From: Streptomyces sp. NBC_01255
GTDB taxonomy: Bacteria; Actinomycetota; Actinomycetes; Streptomycetales; Streptomycetaceae
NCBI RefSeq assembly: GCF_036226445.1
Contig: NZ_CP108474.1
Span: 3,658,001-3,722,000, forward strand
Direction: 5' to 3'
Length of the DNA stretch: 64,000 nt
Position 1 is the first letter of the stretch. Each line of letters begins with the position of its first letter. This document shows positions 44,252 to 52,923 of this stretch, piece by piece. The translations under genes and the position numbers were made by a program. The notes under the pieces were generated by a model, which was given only the letters and a program-made list of their open reading frames with translations, made no database searches and was not told the DNA's origin.

Positions 44252-44777
44252 CCAGAAGGAGCGGGGGGACTGGGGTGACCGGGGTGACCGGGGCGTGGCT
44301 CTGGCGCGCGCGGCGCGGGCCGGGAACACCCTCGCGCTGCACGAGCTCCTGGACCACCTCACCCCGTACATCGCCCGGATCTGCACCCCCATCGCCCTGG
44401 CCGACGGCCCGGACGCCACCCAGGAGACGCTGCTCGCCGTGTTCCGGTCGCTGCGGTCCCTGAAGGATCCGCAGGCGCTGTACGGGTGGGTGCGGGCCAT
44501 CGCCGTGCGGGAGGCGGTACGGATCGCCCGGCGGGCGGCGCGGGCCCACCCCGCCGAGCTGGCCGACGTACCCGAGCGCGGTGATCCGCAGCTCGCCGCG
44601 GACATCGACGACGTACTGGCCCGGCTGTCCCCCGAGCACCGGGCCGTCCTGGTGATGCGGGATGTGGAGGGCCTGGACGAGGAGGCCGCGGCCGCGCTCC
44701 TCGGCGTCCCGGCCGGCACCGCCAAGTCCCGGCTGCACCGGGCCCGGATGAGCTTCCGAAAGGCATGGTCCTCATGA
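44241..44777 (+). CDS. ECF RNA polymerase sigma factor
   Basis: This 178-aa sigma factor has region 2 LHELLDHLTPYIARICTPIALADGPDATQETLLAVFRSL and region 4 LARLSPEHRAVLVMRDVEGLDEEAAAALLGVPAGTAKSRLHRARM. The GTG start lies inside the upstream hydrolase gene, and its stop overlaps the next gene (ATGA). Co-transcription of three genes is likely. No anti-sigma gene is visible; the neighbouring SRPBCC protein may be a partner. Confidence 0.9.
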   Translation: MTADQKERGDWGDRGDRGVALARAARAGNTLALHELLDHLTPYIARICTPIALADGPDATQETLLAVFRSLRSLKDPQALYGWVRAIAVREAVRIARRAARAHPAELADVPERGDPQLAADIDDVLARLSPEHRAVLVMRDVEGLDEEAAAALLGVPAGTAKSRLHRARMSFRKAWSS

Positions 44778-45289
44778 CGAGGCACGAGATGAGTGCGCAC
44801 GAGATGACGACGTACGAGATCGACCCGGTGGAGCGGCTGCGCATCATGGCGGCCGGGGTCCGCGGCGCGCGGATCGCCGAGGAGGTGCTGCCCGTCCCGT
44901 TCGAGGAGGTGTGGGCGGTGATGGCGGACCTGGAGGGCGAGTTCGGCCGCTTCCAGCCGGACATGAGGAGGGTACGGGTGCTGCGGGTCGCGGGAGACCG
45001 GGTCGAGGCGCTGGCCCGCAGCAAGTACGGCTTCCGCGCGCACCTGCGCGGCTTCGTCCGGCCGGGCTGGTGCTGGCTGCAGAGCCGGTTCCTGATCATC
45101 GGCATGGCGGCGGCCCCGGAGCCGGGGCCGGGCGGCGGCACCCGGGTGGCACTGACCGGCGGTGTCCGGGTCCGCGTCCCGGGGCGGGCTCCGGCGGTCG
45201 TCCCGTTCGGCACGGCGTCCGAGCTGTCCCGCGCGATGGCCCTCCTCGCGGAACGGGTGGGCGACCGGGGGGCGGGCCCGGCCGTGTGA
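44774..45289 (+). CDS. SRPBCC/polyketide-cyclase-like protein
   Basis: This 171-aa protein has the START/SRPBCC pattern: conserved VLPVPFEEVWAVMADLEGEFGRFQPDMRRVRVL at the N-terminal third, then a beta sheet (GCRAHL-type strands, RVALTGGVRVRV) and a C-terminal helix. ATG at 44774 overlaps the sigma factor stop. A hydrophobic ligand is likely; the function is not known. Confidence 0.75.
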   Translation: MTRHEMSAHEMTTYEIDPVERLRIMAAGVRGARIAEEVLPVPFEEVWAVMADLEGEFGRFQPDMRRVRVLRVAGDRVEALARSKYGFRAHLRGFVRPGWCWLQSRFLIIGMAAAPEPGPGGGTRVALTGGVRVRVPGRAPAVVPFGTASELSRAMALLAERVGDRGAGPAV

Positions 45290-45365
45290 CCGACGGAGGG
45301 CTACCGTTCAACCGCCGTACGGAAACAAGCACTTGGTCTCCGTACAGATGTGAATCACCCTCAGC

Positions 45366-45371
45366 TAATGT
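45366..45371 (+). promoter_or_regulatory. Candidate -10 of a leaderless kinase transcript
   Basis: TAATGT is located 7 nt before the ATG at 45379, with no ribosome site between. This spacing is typical of leaderless Streptomyces mRNAs. No clear -35 is seen. Confidence 0.3.
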
Positions 45372-45378
45372 GTGGCCC

Positions 45379-47427
45379 ATGCAGGGGGAACTGGAAGACC
45401 ATTCTGGTGTGGGCAGTCTGAACGGCAGCGGAGCCATGCCACTCGAGGCGGGAGATCCCCGCCAGATCGGGGCGTTCCGGCTTCTCGGCGTGCTGGGCTC
45501 CGGGGGTATGGGGCGGGTCTATCTCGGCGCCGTGCCAGGGAAGTTCGCGGCGGTGAAGCGGGTCCTTCCCGTACTCGCCGAGGACACCGACTTCCTGAGC
45601 CACTTCGGGCACGAGCTCGACAACCTCGCCCGGCTGCCCGCCGGAGCCAACACGAAGCTCCTGGCGAGCGACCGCACGGCCAAACCGCCGTGGTTCGCCA
45701 CGGAGTTCATCCCGGGCATCACCCTCAACGAGGCCATCCGGCTGCACGGCGGCCCGCTGCCCGCGGCCGCCCTGTGGCGGCTGCTGCGGGACGCGGCGGC
45801 CGGGCTGCGGGTCGTGCACGGTGCCGACATGGTGCACCGCGACCTCAAGCCGTCCAACGTCATGCTGACCGGCGACGGCCTCTCCCTCATCGACTTCGGC
45901 GTGGCGCGCGCCGCCGACCAGAGCCGGCTCACCAAGACCGGCATGGTCATCGGCACCCCCGCCTACATGGCTCCCGAGCAGGCCGTCGCCGAACGTCAAC
46001 TCACCGGCGCCGCCGATGTGTTCGCGCTCGGAAGCCTGTTGCTGTACGCGGCGAACGGGCGGCCCCCGTTCGGCGAGGGCTCCGGGCCCGACCTCCTCTA
46101 CCGCGTCGTCCACGGAGAGCCCGACTTCGGGAAGCTCGCCGAGACCGACCCCGAGCTCGCCGCGCTCGTCCGGAACTGCTTCGCCAAGGACCCGGCGGAC
46201 CGGCCGACCGCCGCCGAGCTCGTCGACCGGGCCGACGAGGGCGCTGCCGGAGCCGCGTGGCCCGCCGCCGTCGCCGACCGCATAGGCGAGCGCGCGGCCT
46301 TCGCCGCCGGGGCGCCCACCGCCGAGCACCTCGCGGAGCTGGAGCGGATCGAGCCGGCCCAGGACGTCGCGACCGCCTCGCTCACCCCGCAGCGCGGGAA
46401 GGAGCCCGCGACCGCCGCCCCGGACGCCGTCGCGATCACCGGGGCCGCCGCCACGGGGAAGCGGACGCGGCGGAACCGGTTCGTCGTGTTCGCCGTGCCC
46501 GTCGTCGTGGCGACCGGCACCACCCTGACCGTCGCCCTCGGCCCGTACGTGGTCGGCCGCGACGCGGCGGCCGACGGCGCCTCCTCGTCGCCCTCCGCCG
46601 TCGCCTCGCAGCCGGCGCCCGGCAACCCCGCGGCCGTACCCTCGTCGTCGTCCTCGAAGCCGGGCGCGTCGACGTCCGCCTCCCCGTCCGCCTCCTCGGG
46701 GCCGTCGTCCCCGCCTCCGGGCGGGTCCACGGCGGCACCGCCGCCCGGCACCGGCTCCGGCGACGCGGGTGGCGGGGGCGGGGCCGTGTCCGGCGGCGGG
46801 GCCGGGTCCGGAAGTGATTCCGGAAGCGGTTCCGGAAGCGGGTCGGGTAGTGGCTCCGGCGGCGGGTCGCAGACGACCAGCCCCGGCGGCGGCGGCTCGA
46901 CCACGACCAGCCCTGGAGGCGGTGGTGGCGGGTCGACGACCACGCAGCCCGCCCCGCAGCCCTCGCGGACGACCACCCAGCCCGCTCCCCCGCCGTCGAC
47001 CGGCGGCGGCTCGGGGCCCTCGGGGACGTACTCCATCGAGAACGTCTCCAGCGGAGAGTGTCTGTCCGAGAGCCACCCCTCGTGGGGCGGCGTCATGGTC
47101 AACACCGCCCCATGCGGTACACCGCCCAGCAGCGGCACCATCTCCTACTCCTGGACCTACTCGTCCACGGGGAACGGCACCTTCCGTCTGGTCAACAAGA
47201 AGACCGGGTTCTGCCTCCAGCCGGGCGGGACACCCGGCTTCACCGCCAAGGACTGCAACGGCTCCAGCCTCCAGTCGTGGACGATCGGCACCAAGACGTC
47301 CGCCGGTCACACCATCAAGAACGTGAACAGCGGCGACTGCATGATCCCCGGCCCGCCGTTCCTGATGCTGTACACCTGCAACCCGAGTGACAGGAGCCAC
47401 CTCTGGCGGAACATCTCCGCCGTCTGA
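45379..47427 (+). CDS. Ser/Thr protein kinase with extracytoplasmic ricin-type lectin domain
   Basis: This 682-aa protein has an N-terminal Hanks-type kinase. Its features are a glycine loop (LGVLGSGGMGRVYLG), catalytic Lys in FAAVKRVLP, HRDLKPSN, DFG and GTPAYMAPE. After the kinase come one transmembrane helix (FVVFAVPVVVATGTTLTVAL), a long Ser/Gly/Pro/Thr-rich linker (about 395-550, with GSGSGS runs) and a ricin B-lectin domain (SIENVSSGECLS, VNKKTGFCLQP, KNVNSGDCMIP, with paired Cys). The lectin domain would be outside the cell, so a carbohydrate-sensing kinase is inferred. An alternative start at 45436 (MPLEAGDP) would match most Streptomyces kinases. Confidence 0.88.
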   Translation: MQGELEDHSGVGSLNGSGAMPLEAGDPRQIGAFRLLGVLGSGGMGRVYLGAVPGKFAAVKRVLPVLAEDTDFLSHFGHELDNLARLPAGANTKLLASDRTAKPPWFATEFIPGITLNEAIRLHGGPLPAAALWRLLRDAAAGLRVVHGADMVHRDLKPSNVMLTGDGLSLIDFGVARAADQSRLTKTGMVIGTPAYMAPEQAVAERQLTGAADVFALGSLLLYAANGRPPFGEGSGPDLLYRVVHGEPDFGKLAETDPELAALVRNCFAKDPADRPTAAELVDRADEGAAGAAWPAAVADRIGERAAFAAGAPTAEHLAELERIEPAQDVATASLTPQRGKEPATAAPDAVAITGAAATGKRTRRNRFVVFAVPVVVATGTTLTVALGPYVVGRDAAADGASSSPSAVASQPAPGNPAAVPSSSSSKPGASTSASPSASSGPSSPPPGGSTAAPPPGTGSGDAGGGGGAVSGGGAGSGSDSGSGSGSGSGSGSGGGSQTTSPGGGGSTTTSPGGGGGGSTTTQPAPQPSRTTTQPAPPPSTGGGSGPSGTYSIENVSSGECLSESHPSWGGVMVNTAPCGTPPSSGTISYSWTYSSTGNGTFRLVNKKTGFCLQPGGTPGFTAKDCNGSSLQSWTIGTKTSAGHTIKNVNSGDCMIPGPPFLMLYTCNPSDRSHLWRNISAV

Positions 47428-47435
47428 ACCGCGCG

Positions 47436-47846
47436 TCAGGAGCCGGTCGTGAAGACCGGCACCGTCGCGTCCCCCTCCGCCCGGAAGGCGACCCGCAGCT
47501 CCATCCCGATGCGGAGCTCCGCCTCCGGCACGTCCACGACCTCCGTCATCATGCGCGGGCCCTCCGCGAGGTCGACGACGGCCGCGACGTACGGGACACG
47601 CTCCCCGAAGGGCGGGAGGTCGTTCCGGTGGACGACCGACCAGGTGTAGAGCGTGGCGCGGCCGCTCGCCTGCTCCCAGCGGACGTCCTCGCTCCAGCAG
47701 TGCGGGCAGAACTCGCGCGGGTAGTGGTGGGTCCTGTCGCAGGCCGCGCAGTGGCGCAGGAGGAGCCGGCCTTCGGCGGCGGCGTCCCAGTACGGGCGGG
47801 TGAAGGCGTCGATGTCGGGGTCGGCGGCCGTCCTCGGGTTGCTCAT
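47436..47846 (-). CDS. Zn-ribbon OB-fold protein (acyl-CoA/thiolase accessory)
   Basis: This 136-aa protein has an N-terminal zinc ribbon (CAACDRTHHYPREFCPHC, four Cys) followed by an OB-fold with the typical LYTWSVVHRNDLPPF and YVAAVVDLAEGPRMM. Such proteins are accessory subunits of acyl-CoA or ketothiolase-type enzymes. It shares a 1-nt overlap (TGATG) with the upstream DoxX gene. Its last codons hold a GCCGGTC-GTGAA-GACCGGC hairpin (47442-47460) that could also terminate transcripts of the convergent kinase. Confidence 0.85.
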   Translation of the reverse strand: MSNPRTAADPDIDAFTRPYWDAAAEGRLLLRHCAACDRTHHYPREFCPHCWSEDVRWEQASGRATLYTWSVVHRNDLPPFGERVPYVAAVVDLAEGPRMMTEVVDVPEAELRIGMELRVAFRAEGDATVPVFTTGS

Positions 47847-48295
47847 CAGAAGAGTCCGATCGCGGAGTCGAGGGACCAGGTCTGCCAGGACATGGCGAGG
47901 AGGGCGACCAGGGATATCAGCGCCATCATCGCGTTCTGCCCCTGCTCGGCCCAGTCGTGGATCATCAGGACGAGGTAGAGGAGGTTGAGGAGGAGGCCGC
48001 CGACGAGGGCGACCGGGGTGAGGAAGCCGACGACCAGGCCGAGGCCGAGGGCGAGTTCGGCGTAGACGACGACGTACGCCATGACCTTGGGGCGGGGGGC
48101 GACGACGGTGTCGAAGCCCTTCTTCACCTGGGGCCACTTGTGGTTGGCGGCGACGTCGGCGGCCCAGGCGATGCCGGTGCCTCGCTCGAACCAGCCCTTC
48201 CTGTCCTTGTGGCGCCAGCTCTCCAGCCACCACAGGCCGAGGCCGATGCGGAGGACGGCGAGCCATTCGGCGCCGGTGAGCCAGACGGTCTGCAT
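47846..48295 (-). CDS. DoxX-family membrane protein
   Basis: This 149-aa protein has a conserved N-terminal helix followed by LRIGLGLWWLESWRHKDRKGWFERG, characteristic of DoxX/DoxD-like proteins. Three further helices follow (VMAYVVVYAELALGLGLVVGF, GLLLNLLYLVLMIHDW, MMALISLVALLAMSWQ). ATG at 48295 is chosen after GAGAGGG; the frame is open upstream but without a signal. It is co-translated with the Zn-ribbon protein and divergent from the monooxygenase, across a CTGACG palindrome. Confidence 0.82.
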   Translation of the reverse strand: MQTVWLTGAEWLAVLRIGLGLWWLESWRHKDRKGWFERGTGIAWAADVAANHKWPQVKKGFDTVVAPRPKVMAYVVVYAELALGLGLVVGFLTPVALVGGLLLNLLYLVLMIHDWAEQGQNAMMALISLVALLAMSWQTWSLDSAIGLF

Positions 48296-48328
48296 ACGCG
48301 CGCCCTCTCGAGGAGTCGATCCAGGAAT

Positions 48329-48343
48329 CTGACGGTACGTCAG
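48329..48343. promoter_or_regulatory. CTGACG-N3-CGTCAG operator (DoxX / monooxygenase divergon)
   Basis: CTGACGGTACGTCAG is a perfect palindrome 34 nt before the DoxX start. A half-site CGTCAGTT follows at 48350-48357. The same palindrome is found before the acyl-CoA ligase and the flavin reductase genes. Confidence 0.7.
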
Positions 48344-48468
48344 CTCAGCCGTCAGTTCAGCGCAGGGCGGGCTCCCCGCGCAAGGGGCGGGCGCGCGTGA
48401 CCGATTCGCAACCGAAATCCGCCCCCGTCGAGACCCACTGCGTGTACACGTCATTACGCTCAGCAGTC

Positions 48469-49620
48469 ATGGTCACCACCCCCCAGCAATCCTCCGCTCA
48501 CCCGGTGTACGTCATCGGCGGCGGCCCCGGCGGGCTCGCCGTCGCCGCCTCCCTGCGCGAGCGCGGCGTCCGGGCCGTCGTCCTGGAGAAGTCCGACGCC
48601 GTCGGCGCCTCCTGGCGTGCCCACTACGACCGGCTGCGGCTCCACACCACCCGGCGGCTCTCCGGCCTCCCCGGCCTGCGCATGCCCCGCGCCTTCGGCC
48701 GCTGGGTCGCCCGCGCGGACGTGGTGCGCTACCTGGAGACGTACGCGGAGAAGCACGAGCTGGAGATCGTGACGGGCGTCGAGGTCTTCCGGATCGAGCG
48801 GGCGGGCGAGGAGTGGCTCCTGCACGCGACCGGCGGCCGGCGGCTCACCGGGCGCGCGGTGGTCGTGGCCACCGGGTACAACCACACCCCGCGCCTGCCG
48901 GAGTGGCCGGGCCGCGACGCGTACGAGGGCGAACTGAGCCACGCCCGGACCTACCGCAACCCCGGTCCGTACGAGGGCAAGGACGTCCTCGTCGTCGGCG
49001 CCGGGAACACCGGGGCCGAGATCGCCGCCGACCTCGCCGAGGGCGGCGCCGGGCGCGTACGGCTCGCGGTGCGGACCGTCCCGCACATCGTGCGGCGCAC
49101 GACGGCCGGCTGGCCCGCCCAACGCAGCGGCATCCTGGTGCGGCGCCTGCCGGTGGCCGTGGCCGACCGGATGGGCGAGGTGATGGGGCGCTGCTCCCTG
49201 CCGGACCTGACGGCGTACGGGCTGCCCCGGCCGGAGAAGGGCCTCGCCACCCGGCAGCGGGAGGGTGCGATCCCGGTGCAGGACGTGGGCCTGATCGACG
49301 CCGTACGGTCCGGGAAGGTCGAGGTCGTCGCCGCCGTCGACGCCTTCGAGGGCGGCGAGGTGCTCCTCGCGGACGGCACCCGGATCACCCCGGACGCGGT
49401 GATCGCGGCGACCGGCTACCGGCGCGCCCTGGAACCGCTCCTCGGGCACCTGGAGGGCGTGCTCGACGAGCAGGGACGACCGGTGGCACACGGGGCGCGC
49501 TGCGCGCGCGAGGCGCCGGGGCTGTACTTCACGGGGTTCACGAATCCGATCAGCGGCATGTTCCGGGAACTGGCACTCGACGCGGAGAGGATCGCGCGGC
49601 GGATCGCGCGGAGCCGCTAG
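48469..49620 (+). CDS. FAD/NAD(P)-binding flavin monooxygenase (FMO-like)
   Basis: This 383-aa flavoprotein has FAD fold VYVIGGGPGGLAVAASL at the N-terminus and a second Rossmann motif VLVVGAGNTGAEIAADLAEGG for NAD(P)H. ATGYNHTPRLPEWPG and ATGYRRAL are characteristic. The FMO fingerprint FxGxxxHxxx(Y/F) appears as YEGELSHARTY. ATG at 48469 has no ribosome site and may be leaderless. It probably oxidises a small substrate; the link to neighbouring CoA genes is suggested by the shared operator. Confidence 0.85.
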   Translation: MVTTPQQSSAHPVYVIGGGPGGLAVAASLRERGVRAVVLEKSDAVGASWRAHYDRLRLHTTRRLSGLPGLRMPRAFGRWVARADVVRYLETYAEKHELEIVTGVEVFRIERAGEEWLLHATGGRRLTGRAVVVATGYNHTPRLPEWPGRDAYEGELSHARTYRNPGPYEGKDVLVVGAGNTGAEIAADLAEGGAGRVRLAVRTVPHIVRRTTAGWPAQRSGILVRRLPVAVADRMGEVMGRCSLPDLTAYGLPRPEKGLATRQREGAIPVQDVGLIDAVRSGKVEVVAAVDAFEGGEVLLADGTRITPDAVIAATGYRRALEPLLGHLEGVLDEQGRPVAHGARCAREAPGLYFTGFTNPISGMFRELALDAERIARRIARSR

Positions 49621-49751
49621 CCCGGCCTGATCGGCAAGACTCCCGCTGGAGGGCGCCGAGCAGGTGGGGAGGGCTCCGATGCCCCTCCCCGCTCCTCCCC
49701 CACACCCCCTCTCCGTCCGCTCCCCGAACATCCATCCCCGCACGACCATTC

Positions 49752-49790
49752 CTGACTGGCCGTCAGTTCTGTAATCTGACTAGGCGTCAG
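49752..49790. promoter_or_regulatory. Two CTGAC-type operators before the acyl-CoA ligase
   Basis: CTGACTGGCCGTCAG (49752-49766) and CTGACTAGGCGTCAG (49776-49790) each match CTGACG-N3-CGTCAG with one mismatch. Their centres are 24 nt apart, so two dimers could bind on roughly the same face. Confidence 0.7.
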
Positions 49791-49824
49791 GTCAGTAGTC
49801 ATGGGCGGAAGGTGGAGCGGAACG

Positions 49825-52047
49825 ATGCTTGGATCGACTCACGGCACCTTCACCACCGATCTCCGCGCCCGCGTGGTCGCCTGCGGGGAGGCGCCCGCCG
49901 CCGTCGTGCACGGCGTCACCGTCGCCCCCGGCGACCGGGACGTCAGCGGGCGCCCGCTGCACGCCCCCGTGCCCGACCTCGACCGGTTCTTCCGGCCCGG
50001 GTCCGTCGCCGTCGTCGGCGCCTCCGACACCGAAGGCCGCCCCAACACCGGGATCACCCGGCAGCTGCTCGCCTGGGCCGAGCGGGTCGGCGCCCGGCTC
50101 GTGCCCGTGCACCCGACCCGTACGAGCGTCTTCGGGATCGACTGCGTCCCCTCCGTCTCCGCGCTCACCGAGCCCGTCGACCTCGCCGTCCTCCTCGTCG
50201 CCGACCCGCTCCCCGTCATCGAGGAACTCGCCGACACCAAGGTGAAGTTCGCCGTCGCCTTCGCCTCCGGCTTCGCCGAGACCGGCGAGGCGGGCGCCGC
50301 CGCGCAGGAACGGCTCGCCGCCGCCGTACGCCGCTCGGGCATCCGGCTCCTCGGCCCCAACACCAACCTCAACGCCTTCGAGCGCTTCCGCGACGACCTC
50401 GAAGGCCCCGCCGTCGCCCTCATCACCCAGTCCGGCCACCAGGGGCGGCCCGTCTTCACCCTCCAGGAGCTGGGCGTCCGACTCTCCCACTGGGCTCCCA
50501 CCGGCAACGAAGCCGACCTGGAGACCTCCGACTTCATCTCGTACTTCGCCGGACTGCCCGAGGTCGGGGCCATCGCCTGCTACGTCGAGGGGCTCAAGGA
50601 CGGCCGCTCCTTCCTCCTGGCCGCCGACCGGGCCGCGCGCGAGGGCGTGCCCGTGGTCGCCGTGAAGGTCGGCCGCACCGAGACCGGGGCCCGCACCGCC
50701 GCCTCCCACACCGGCAAGCTCACCGGCGCCGACCAGGTCGTCGACGCTGCCATGCGTCAGTACGGGGTGATCCGGGTCGACGGGCTCGACCAGCTCCAGG
50801 ACACCGCGACGCTGCTCGCCCGCGCCCGCAGGCCGCAGGCCGACGGCGTCGTCGTCTACTCCATCTCCGGCGGTACGGGAGCCCACTTCGCCGACCTGGC
50901 CACGGCGGCGGGACTCGAACTCCCCACGCTCCCCCAGGCCAAGCAGGACGAACTGCACCAGTGGATCCCGGAGTACCTGAGCGTCTCCAACCCCGTCGAC
51001 AACGGCGGGCACCCGGTGGGCGACTGGCGCGGCCGGAAGATCATCGACGCGATCCTCGCCGACCCCTCCGTCGGCGTCCTCATCTGTCCCATCACCGGCC
51101 CCTTCCCGCCGATGAGCGACAAGCTCGCGCAGGACCTGGTGGACGCCGCCGAGGCGACGGACAAGCTGGTGTGCGTGGTCTGGGGATCGCCGGTCGGGAC
51201 GGAGGACGCGTACCGCACGACACTCCTCGGCTCCTCGCGCGTCGCCACCTTCCGTACCTTCGGCAACTGCATCGGGGCCGTGAAGGCCTACCTCGACCAC
51301 CACCGCTTCACCACCGGCTACCGCTCCCCCTTCGACGAGGCCCCCCGCACGCCCTCCCCCTCCTTCCGCAAGGCCCAGGCCCTCATGCGGCCCGGCCGGC
51401 GGCTCAGCGAGCATGCGGCGAAGCAGCTGCTGCGGGCGTACGGGATTCGGGTGCCGCGCGAGCAGCTCGTCACGAGCGCGGCGGCGGCCGTCCGGGCCGC
51501 GGGGCTCGTCGGCTACCCGGTCGTGATGAAGGCGTCGGGCGCGCAGCTCGCCCACAAGACGGAGCTGGGCCTGGTGAAGGTCGGCCTGACCTCGGCCAGT
51601 CAGGTGCGGGACGCGTACCGCGAGCTCACCGACATCGCCCGGTACGAGTCGATCGACCTCGACGGCATCCTCGTCTGCCAGATGGTCGGGCGGGGCGTGG
51701 AGATGGTGGTGGGCGTGACCCGCGACGATCTCTTCGGCCCGACCGTCACCGTCGGCCTCGGCGGGGTGCTCGTCGAGGTCCTGAACGACACGGCCGTCCG
51801 CGTCCCGCCGTTCGGCGAGCAGGAGGCCCGCTCCATGCTCGCGGACCTGCGCGGCCGGGCACTCCTGGAGGGCGTACGGGGCGCACCGCCGGCCGACGTC
51901 GACGCGCTCGTCGAGGTCGTGCTGCGGGTGCAGCGGATGGCGCTCGAACTCGACGGCGACCTCGCCGAACTGGACATCAACCCGCTGATGGTGCTGCCGC
52001 GCGGGCAGGGGGCGGTGGCCCTGGACGCGCTCGCGGTCTGCCGATAG
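49825..52047 (+). CDS. NDP-forming acyl-CoA ligase (acetate-CoA ligase family)
   Basis: This protein of about 740 aa has a CoA-binding domain (RPGSVAVVGASDTEGRPNTGI), succinyl-CoA-ligase-like domains with the phosphohistidine loop SHTGKLTGADQVVDAA, and a C-terminal ATP-grasp domain. The ATP-grasp domain includes LLRAYGIRVPREQLV, GYPVVMKASGAQLAHKTELG and ELDINPLMVL. Start at 49825 follows GGTGGAGCGGAACG; ATG at 49801 is also in frame. The enzyme joins an organic acid to CoA. It is followed 10 nt later by a crotonase-type gene, so both belong to one operon. Confidence 0.88.
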   Translation: MLGSTHGTFTTDLRARVVACGEAPAAVVHGVTVAPGDRDVSGRPLHAPVPDLDRFFRPGSVAVVGASDTEGRPNTGITRQLLAWAERVGARLVPVHPTRTSVFGIDCVPSVSALTEPVDLAVLLVADPLPVIEELADTKVKFAVAFASGFAETGEAGAAAQERLAAAVRRSGIRLLGPNTNLNAFERFRDDLEGPAVALITQSGHQGRPVFTLQELGVRLSHWAPTGNEADLETSDFISYFAGLPEVGAIACYVEGLKDGRSFLLAADRAAREGVPVVAVKVGRTETGARTAASHTGKLTGADQVVDAAMRQYGVIRVDGLDQLQDTATLLARARRPQADGVVVYSISGGTGAHFADLATAAGLELPTLPQAKQDELHQWIPEYLSVSNPVDNGGHPVGDWRGRKIIDAILADPSVGVLICPITGPFPPMSDKLAQDLVDAAEATDKLVCVVWGSPVGTEDAYRTTLLGSSRVATFRTFGNCIGAVKAYLDHHRFTTGYRSPFDEAPRTPSPSFRKAQALMRPGRRLSEHAAKQLLRAYGIRVPREQLVTSAAAAVRAAGLVGYPVVMKASGAQLAHKTELGLVKVGLTSASQVRDAYRELTDIARYESIDLDGILVCQMVGRGVEMVVGVTRDDLFGPTVTVGLGGVLVEVLNDTAVRVPPFGEQEARSMLADLRGRALLEGVRGAPPADVDALVEVVLRVQRMALELDGDLAELDINPLMVLPRGQGAVALDALAVCR

Positions 52048-52056
52048 GAGTTTCTC

Positions 52057-52845
52057 GTGGACGAGGTCCTGCACGCCGTGGAGAACGGCGTCTCCTGGAT
52101 CACGCTCAACCGCCCCGAGGCGATGAACGCGGTCACCTGGGACCAGCGGGAGCGGATCATCGCCCTGCTGGCGTCGGCCTCCGCCGACCCGGACGTCCGG
52201 GCGGTGGTCGTCACGGCGACCGGCCGGGGCTTCTGCGCGGGCGCGGACCTGCGGGGGGCTCCGTCGTCCGGGGCGGACCGGGTGGCGGGGGACGTGGCCC
52301 GGATGATCCGGCTGGGCGCGCAGCGGTTCATCGGGGCGGTCATGGACTGCGAGAAGCCGGTGATCGCGGCGGTGAACGGCACGGCGGCGGGGATCGGGGC
52401 GCACCTCGCCTTCGCCTGCGACCTGGTGCTCGCGGCGGACTCGGCGCGCTTCATCGAGGTGTTCGTACGCCGGGGACTCGTCCCGGACGGCGGGGGCGCG
52501 TACCTCCTCCCCCGGCTGATCGGGCCGCAGCGGGCGAAGGAGCTGATGTTCTTCGGCGACGCGGTGCCGGCGGCGGAGGCGAAGGAGATGGGCCTGGTGA
52601 ACCGGGTCGTCCCGGCGGAGGACCTGGAGAAGACGGCCCGGGAGTGGGCGGAACGCCTCGCCCAGGGCCCGACGCGAGCCCTCGCCCTGACGAAGCAGCT
52701 GGTCAACGCGTCCCTGGACACGGACCGAGCAACGGCCTTCGCGACCGAGGCGACGGCCCAGGAGCTCAACATGACGACCCGGGACGCACAGGAGGGGGTG
52801 GCGAGCTTCGTGGAGCGGCGGGAGGCGCGGTACGAGGGGCGGTAG
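52057..52845 (+). CDS. Enoyl-CoA hydratase/isomerase family protein
   Basis: This 262-aa crotonase has oxyanion-hole motifs GFCAGADLRG and NGTAAGIGAHLAFACDL, then ARFIEVFVRRGLVPDGGGAYLLPRLIG. Asp in PDGGG sits where hydratases have a catalytic Glu, so an isomerase or a divergent hydratase activity is possible. GTG start, directly behind the acyl-CoA ligase gene. Together they suggest activation and modification of an unsaturated acid. Confidence 0.9.
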   Translation: MDEVLHAVENGVSWITLNRPEAMNAVTWDQRERIIALLASASADPDVRAVVVTATGRGFCAGADLRGAPSSGADRVAGDVARMIRLGAQRFIGAVMDCEKPVIAAVNGTAAGIGAHLAFACDLVLAADSARFIEVFVRRGLVPDGGGAYLLPRLIGPQRAKELMFFGDAVPAAEAKEMGLVNRVVPAEDLEKTAREWAERLAQGPTRALALTKQLVNASLDTDRATAFATEATAQELNMTTRDAQEGVASFVERREARYEGR

Positions 52846-52923
52846 CGGGTAGCAGGGCTGTCCGCCCGGGGCCTTATGGTGTGTCGCGCATATGCCACAC
52901 ACTGCCGCTCCGGGGGGAACGGA

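Noticed and set aside
46800..46860. Short GC-rich repeats in the kinase gene considered as a separate repeat element
   Set aside because: They encode the GSGS linker in frame and are simple low-complexity coding sequence.
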